From Enterobacter cloacae (GTDB lineage: Bacteria; Pseudomonadota; Gammaproteobacteria; Enterobacterales; Enterobacteriaceae): a stretch of 64,000 bases of DNA. The translations under genes were made by a program, and so were the position numbers. Under the pieces are notes generated by a model, which was not told the DNA's origin, did no database searches, and saw nothing but the letters and a program-made list of their open reading frames with translations. Below, one piece after another: positions 60,455 to 64,000 of this stretch. Every line of letters starts with the position of its first letter. The first letter of the stretch is position 1. Where the stretch lies: positions 803,255-867,254 of the forward strand of contig NZ_JAALCJ010000001.1 in assembly GCF_011078175.1 (NCBI RefSeq), read 5' to 3'.

Positions 60455-61816
60455 ATGTTTAAACCGGAACTTCTTTCCCCGGCGGGAACGCTGCAAAATA
60501 TGCGTTACGCTTTCGCCTATGGTGCCGACGCCGTCTACGCGGGCCAGCCGCGCTACTCGCTGCGCGTGCGTAATAACGAATTCAACCACGAGAATCTTCA
60601 GCTTGGCATCAACGAAGCGCATGCCCTGGGCAAAAAATTCTACGTGGTGGTGAATATCGCGCCGCACAACGCCAAGCTGAAAACGTTCATTCGCGACCTG
60701 AAGCCGGTGGTGGATATGGGGCCGGACGCGCTGATCATGTCGGACCCGGGTTTAATCATGCTGGTTCGGGAGAACTTCCCGGAGATGGACATTCACCTCT
60801 CGGTGCAGGCTAACGCCGTTAACTGGGCAACGGTCAAATTCTGGAAACAGATGGGGCTAACCCGCGTCATCCTTTCGCGCGAGCTGTCCCTCGAAGAGAT
60901 CGAAGAGATCCGCACCCAGGCGCCGGATATGGAGATCGAAATCTTCGTTCACGGCGCGCTGTGCATGGCCTACTCCGGCCGCTGCCTGCTCTCTGGCTAC
61001 ATCAACAAGCGTGACCCGAACCAGGGCACCTGCACCAACGCCTGCCGCTGGGAATATAACGTTCAGGAAGGCAAAGAGGATGACATCGGGAATATTGTGC
61101 ACAAACACGAGCCGATCCCGGTCACCAACGTTGAGCCAACGCTGGGTATCGGCGCGCCTACCGACAGCGTGTTTATGATCGAAGAAGCCAAACGTCCAGG
61201 TGAGTACATGACCGCCTTCGAAGACGAGCATGGTACCTACATCATGAACTCAAAAGATCTGCGCGCCGTGGCGCACGTTGAGCGTCTGACCCAGATGGGC
61301 GTGCATTCCCTGAAGATAGAAGGCCGCACCAAGTCTTACTACTACTGCGCCCGTACCGCACAGGTGTATCGCAAAGCCATCGACGATGCCGCCGCCGGTA
61401 AACCGTTCGACACCAGCCTGCTGGAAACGCTGGAAGGTCTGGCGCATCGCGGCTATACCGAAGGCTTCCTGCGTCGTCACACCCACGACGACTACCAGAA
61501 CTACGAGCATGGCTACTCGATTTCCGAACGCCAGCAGTTTGTCGGTGACTTCACCGGCGAACGTAAAGGTCCGCTGGCCGCCGTCGCCGTAAAAAACAAA
61601 TTCACTAAGGGTGACAGCCTGGAGCTGATGACGCCGCAGGGCAACATGAACTTCCGCCTGGAGCACCTTGAAAATAAAAAAGGGGAAGCGATTGAGGTCG
61701 CACCTGGCGACGGCCATGTGGTCTGGCTGCCGGTTCCTGAAGAGGTGGAGCTGGAGTTTGCACTGCTGATGCGTAATTTTGAAGGTGAAACTACCCGAAA
61801 TCCACACGGCAAATAG
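60455..61816 (+). CDS. trhP: tRNA 5-hydroxyuridine hydroxylation protein TrhP (YegQ)
   Basis: U32 peptidase-like protein, 453 residues, that supports prephenate-dependent hydroxylation of U34 in tRNAs on the way to cmo5U. The family signature EIFVHGALCMAYSGRC begins near residue 166, and conserved cysteines (C171, C178, C195, C199 approximately) suggest an iron-sulphur cluster. Begins MFKPELLSPAGTLQNMRYA as usual for YegQ. Probably monocistronic; the sRNA gene cyaR follows 84 bases after the stop. Confidence 0.94.
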   Translation: MFKPELLSPAGTLQNMRYAFAYGADAVYAGQPRYSLRVRNNEFNHENLQLGINEAHALGKKFYVVVNIAPHNAKLKTFIRDLKPVVDMGPDALIMSDPGLIMLVRENFPEMDIHLSVQANAVNWATVKFWKQMGLTRVILSRELSLEEIEEIRTQAPDMEIEIFVHGALCMAYSGRCLLSGYINKRDPNQGTCTNACRWEYNVQEGKEDDIGNIVHKHEPIPVTNVEPTLGIGAPTDSVFMIEEAKRPGEYMTAFEDEHGTYIMNSKDLRAVAHVERLTQMGVHSLKIEGRTKSYYYCARTAQVYRKAIDDAAAGKPFDTSLLETLEGLAHRGYTEGFLRRHTHDDYQNYEHGYSISERQQFVGDFTGERKGPLAAVAVKNKFTKGDSLELMTPQGNMNFRLEHLENKKGEAIEVAPGDGHVVWLPVPEEVELEFALLMRNFEGETTRNPHGK

Positions 61817-61851
61817 TCAATCTACGGGATTTTTTCACGCTGGGATAATTC

Positions 61852-61867
61852 TTAGAATCGGATCACA
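61852..61867 (+). promoter_or_regulatory. CRP site of cyaR
   Basis: TTAGA-ATCGGA-TCACA matches TGTGA-N6-TCACA at 8 of 10 positions (right half perfect). Its centre lies at -41.5 from the expected CyaR 5' end (61901), the class II activator position. A TATTAT -10 lies at 61889-61894. E. coli cyaR is known to be CRP-activated. Confidence 0.75.
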
Positions 61868-61900
61868 TACCGCTTCGTTCAATACGGGTATTATCCCCCC

Positions 61901-61986
61901 GCTGAAAAACATAACCCATAAATGCTAGCTGTACCAGGAACCACCTCCTTAGCCTGCGTAATCTCCCTTACGCGGGCTTATTTTTT
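61901..61986 (+). ncRNA. cyaR: CyaR small regulatory RNA
   Basis: The 86-base sequence is nearly identical to E. coli CyaR (RyeE) as I recall it: it starts GCTGAAAAACATAACCC, has the single-stranded CACCTCCTT region that base-pairs near ribosome sites, and ends in a hairpin (AGCCTGCGTAA with TTACGCGGGCT, compensatory change against E. coli) plus TTATTTTTT. Hfq-dependent; in E. coli it represses ompX, luxS, nadE and yqaE under cAMP-CRP control. It sits downstream of trhP as in E. coli, with the promoter described separately. Confidence 0.95.
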
Positions 61987-62064
61987 GCCTTTCATCCTGT
62001 TCTTACCCGCTTTTTCCTTCTCTGGGATACACTCTTTCTATAGTTAAAAAAGGGAGCAACCCGG

Positions 62065-62964
62065 ATGGCATCCTATCCAGACAGTTTATTAATTCTCAAT
62101 GGCAAAAGTGCAGGCAACGATCTGTTACGCCAGGCGATCGCCGAATTGCGTGAAGATGGCGCGCGCATTCATGTGCGGGTGACCTTTGAAAAAGGCGATG
62201 CGGCACGCTATATCGACGAAGGCATCAGGTTAGGCGCTGAGACCATCATTTCCGGCGGCGGCGACGGAACAATCAACGAGATCGCTGGCGCGCTGATTGA
62301 CCTCAGCACAGCACATCGCCCGGTGATGGGCATTTTACCGCTCGGTACCGCCAATGATTTTGCCACCAGCGCCGGTATACCCGAGGATTTAGGAAAAGCA
62401 CTGCAACTGGCTATCCTCGGTAAAGCGACCGCCGTCGACATTGCGCAGGTGAATGAAAAAACCTGCTTTATCAACATGGCAACGGGGGGTTTCGGCACGC
62501 GGATCACCAGCGAAACGCCGGAGAAGCTGAAAGCCGCGCTGGGCGGCGTCTCGTACCTCATTCACGGCCTGATGCGCATGGACACCCTCAAGCCCGACAG
62601 CTGTGAAATTCACGGTGAGAACTTCCACTGGCAGGGCGACGCGCTGGTGATTGGTATCGGCAACGGGCGTCAGGCAGGCGGCGGACAGCAGCTCTGCCCC
62701 GAAGCCTTGATTAATGACGGTCAGCTACAGCTGCGCATTTTTACCGGCGACGGGCTGCTGCCTGCGCTATTTACGACGCTGACGCAGCCAGAGGAGAGCC
62801 CCAATATCATCGACGGTAAATCCGCGTGGTTTGAAGTGATCGCCCCACACGGTATGACCTTTAACCTTGATGGCGAACCGCTGAGCGGAGAGAAATTCCG
62901 CATCGAAGTTGTTCCGGGCGCTTTGCAGTGCCGATTACCGCCGGATTGTCAGCTCTTGCGCTGA
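62065..62964 (+). CDS. yegS: Lipid kinase YegS
   Basis: Diacylglycerol-kinase-catalytic family protein of 299 residues; E. coli YegS phosphorylates phosphatidylglycerol in vitro. The nucleotide loop GGGDGTINE begins at residue 64 and PLGTANDFA follows; a beta-sandwich C-terminal domain ends it. It starts [18 protein letters not shown] with AGGGAG upstream. The 3' end overlaps by 16 bases the reading frame of the broken ABC ATPase gene on the other strand. Confidence 0.96.
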   Translation: MASYPDSLLILNGKSAGNDLLRQAIAELREDGARIHVRVTFEKGDAARYIDEGIRLGAETIISGGGDGTINEIAGALIDLSTAHRPVMGILPLGTANDFATSAGIPEDLGKALQLAILGKATAVDIAQVNEKTCFINMATGGFGTRITSETPEKLKAALGGVSYLIHGLMRMDTLKPDSCEIHGENFHWQGDALVIGIGNGRQAGGGQQLCPEALINDGQLQLRIFTGDGLLPALFTTLTQPEESPNIIDGKSAWFEVIAPHGMTFNLDGEPLSGEKFRIEVVPGALQCRLPPDCQLLR

Positions 62965-63730
62965 TGGTTTGCCGGGTGGCGGCTACGCCTTACCCGGCTA
63001 AAACCCGCATAACCCTGATACGCCGCCACCTCCCGCGTCATCTCGCGGGAATACTGCTGTGAAGCGTTGACCAGCATCCGCGTATAGTCGGTCGTCGCTT
63101 TCCCGGCCACCAGTTCGTCTACCGTCAGGCCTTCAAGAATTTCTCCAGACTGCATTATCGCCACCTTCTGACACAAACGGGCAATCACGCCCAGAATGTG
63201 GGCGACCATCAGGTAGGTCAGGTTCGACTCACGCTGAAGTTACGCCAGCAGATTGAGGATTTCCGCCTGCACGCAGACGTCCAGCGCCGAGGTCGGTTCA
63301 TCCAGCAGCGGTACCTGCGGCTCCAGAATGAGTGCTCTGGCAATTGCCACGCGCTGGCGCTGCCCGCCGGAAAGCTGGTGCGGATAGCGAGCGCGAAACG
63401 CCCCGTTCAGCCCAACCTTATCCGGCAGGGCGTGAACGCGCCGTACCGATCCTGAAAAACCATCTGCACCCGGCGGCAGCGCTCCTGGCTGATACGTTTT
63501 TCCAGCCGCTTGCCGTTAATCGCCAGATCGCCCTCCCAATGGGTAAACAGCCCGGCAAGGCATTTCAGCACCGTGGTTTTGCCGGAACCAGACTCCCCCA
63601 CCGGGCCGTAAATCTCCCCATCCGCCACGCGAATATTCACATCGTCCAGCACCGGATTACGCTTCCCGCCCTCGCCAAATGTCAGGCTGAGGTGTTTTAC
63701 CCCGATCGCACGGCGTAGAGGGCCGCGTCA
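62949..63730 (-). pseudogene. Broken ABC transporter ATPase (peptide/nickel type)
   Basis: Three pieces of one oligopeptide-type ATPase can be followed on the minus strand. The first (63730-63430) has LSLTFG, the Walker A GESGSGKTT and [14 protein letters not shown]. The second, in another frame (about 63430-63243), has [20 protein letters not shown] and [11 protein letters not shown]. After an in-frame TAA at 63240-63242 a third piece carries LMVAHILGVIARLC and DYTRMLVNASQQYS. About 30 residues of the helical domain are missing between pieces one and two, and the 5' part before residue RGPLRR is absent. It resembles the second half of a duplicated ATPase of the GsiA/YejF kind. The 3' end runs into a REP element. 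Confidence 0.8.
62971..62999. repeat. REP element after yegS
   Basis: GCCGGGTGGCGGCTACGCC then TTACCCGGC forms an imperfect hairpin of the enterobacterial REP type, 7 bases beyond the yegS stop. It lies inside the 3' end of the decayed ATPase frame. Confidence 0.8.
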
Positions 63731-63801
63731 TTATTACAGGATAGGCGTCACGTTTGCAGGAATTGCACGATGTCCGGGCAATATCATATGGCCTGAAGAC
63801 A

Positions 63802-63999
63802 TTACGAAATTCCGACCGTTTCACCTTTACAGGCTTCCTGACGAACAAACCCAGGCTGTTCAACCCGAATAAATGGACACAAAATGAAGGCCACGACATA
63901 CAGCACCGTATAGGCGATGACCACGCCGAGCGTGCTGAACCAGGGCAGCAGCACCACGGCAATCGCCGGCGCAAGGAAGTTAGACAGACCGGCTGACAG
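63802..63999 (-). CDS. C-terminal end of an MFS-type transporter (runs out of window)
   Basis: About 65 residues ending in a TAA at 63802-63804. The sequence reads as two membrane helices (FLAPAIAVVLLPWFSTLGVV and VLYVVAFILCPFIRVEQPG) followed by a short polar tail ending TVGIS, like the last two segments of a major-facilitator permease. The 5' part lies beyond base 64000, so I cannot say whether it is intact or which substrate class it serves. It lies upstream of the broken ABC ATPase on the same strand with 72 bases between; the two are not of the same transporter type. Confidence 0.55.
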   Translation of the reverse strand: MSAGLSNFLAPAIAVVLLPWFSTLGVVIAYTVLYVVAFILCPFIRVEQPGFVRQEACKGETVGIS

Positions 64000-64000
64000 G

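Noticed and set aside
61838..61862. Attachment site or phage remnant (ogrK region) near trhP/cyaR as in E. coli K-12
   Set aside because: No phage-like gene, direct repeat or integrase is visible; only cyaR and its promoter occupy the gap.
63657..63974. 105-residue leftward frame across the ABC/MFS junction
   Set aside because: It is out of frame with both the MFS tail (which ends at 63802) and the ATPase piece, so it is a chance frame.
1..64000. CRISPR arrays, tRNA/rRNA genes, insertion sequences, toxin-antitoxin or defence genes
   Set aside because: No regularly spaced direct repeats, cloverleaf genes, transposases or recognisable defence proteins were seen on either strand.

Overview
The window is chromosomal DNA of a member of the Enterobacteriaceae, most likely the Enterobacter cloacae complex or a near relative. 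This rests on gene order and protein resemblance only. The order his - wzz - uge-like - ugd - gnd - O-antigen genes - rfbCADB - galF - colanic acid operon - yegH - asmA - dcd - udk - dgcE - alkA - yegD - mdtABCD - baeSR - trhP - cyaR - yegS is the E. coli/Salmonella/Enterobacter backbone, and almost every backbone protein is recognisable end to end. yegP, which lies between baeR and yegQ in E. coli K-12, is absent.

Left part (1-14900), the O-antigen locus, read mostly leftward. It holds the last codons of hisIE, the chain-length regulator wzz, a lone rightward UDP-uronate 4-epimerase gene, ugd and gnd. Next comes a strikingly AT-rich serotype cassette (about 5.2-10.1 kb) with a Wzy polymerase of the EpsG type, two glycosyltransferases and a Wzx flippase. 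The four dTDP-rhamnose genes and galF follow. A JUMPStart/ops leader sits at the promoter-proximal end, so RfaH antitermination is expected. Only two glycosyltransferases are present, which suggests a short repeat unit containing rhamnose, presumably begun by WecA encoded elsewhere.

Middle part (15051-37625), the complete colanic acid (M-antigen) operon, read leftward from wza to wcaM. It includes the export and kinase module Wza-Wzb-Wzc, the glycosyl- and acyltransferases WcaA/B/C/E/F/I/L, the polymerase WcaD and the GDP-fucose pathway (CpsB, CpsG, Gmd, Fcl, with Gmm). WcaJ, WzxC, the pyruvyltransferase WcaK and WcaM complete it. Its 694-base upstream gap has a second JUMPStart/ops and a candidate RcsAB box. 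Palindromic repeats interrupt the operon at three junctions.

Right part (38320-64000), backbone genes: YegH, AsmA, Dcd, Udk, the large diguanylate cyclase DgcE, AlkA, YegD, the MdtABC(D) efflux system with its BaeSR two-component regulator, the tRNA hydroxylation protein TrhP, the CRP-linked small RNA CyaR and the lipid kinase YegS. The right edge is decayed: a 5'-truncated, internally deleted and stop-interrupted ABC transporter ATPase gene, then the C-terminal end of an MFS transporter running out of the window.

I found no CRISPR array, tRNA, rRNA, insertion sequence, prophage or defence system. Nothing here is a clearly new system. The points most worth a second look are the small serotype cassette with its own internal promoter candidate, the nested hairpin after galF, the palindromic repeats inside the colanic acid operon, and the degraded transporter region.
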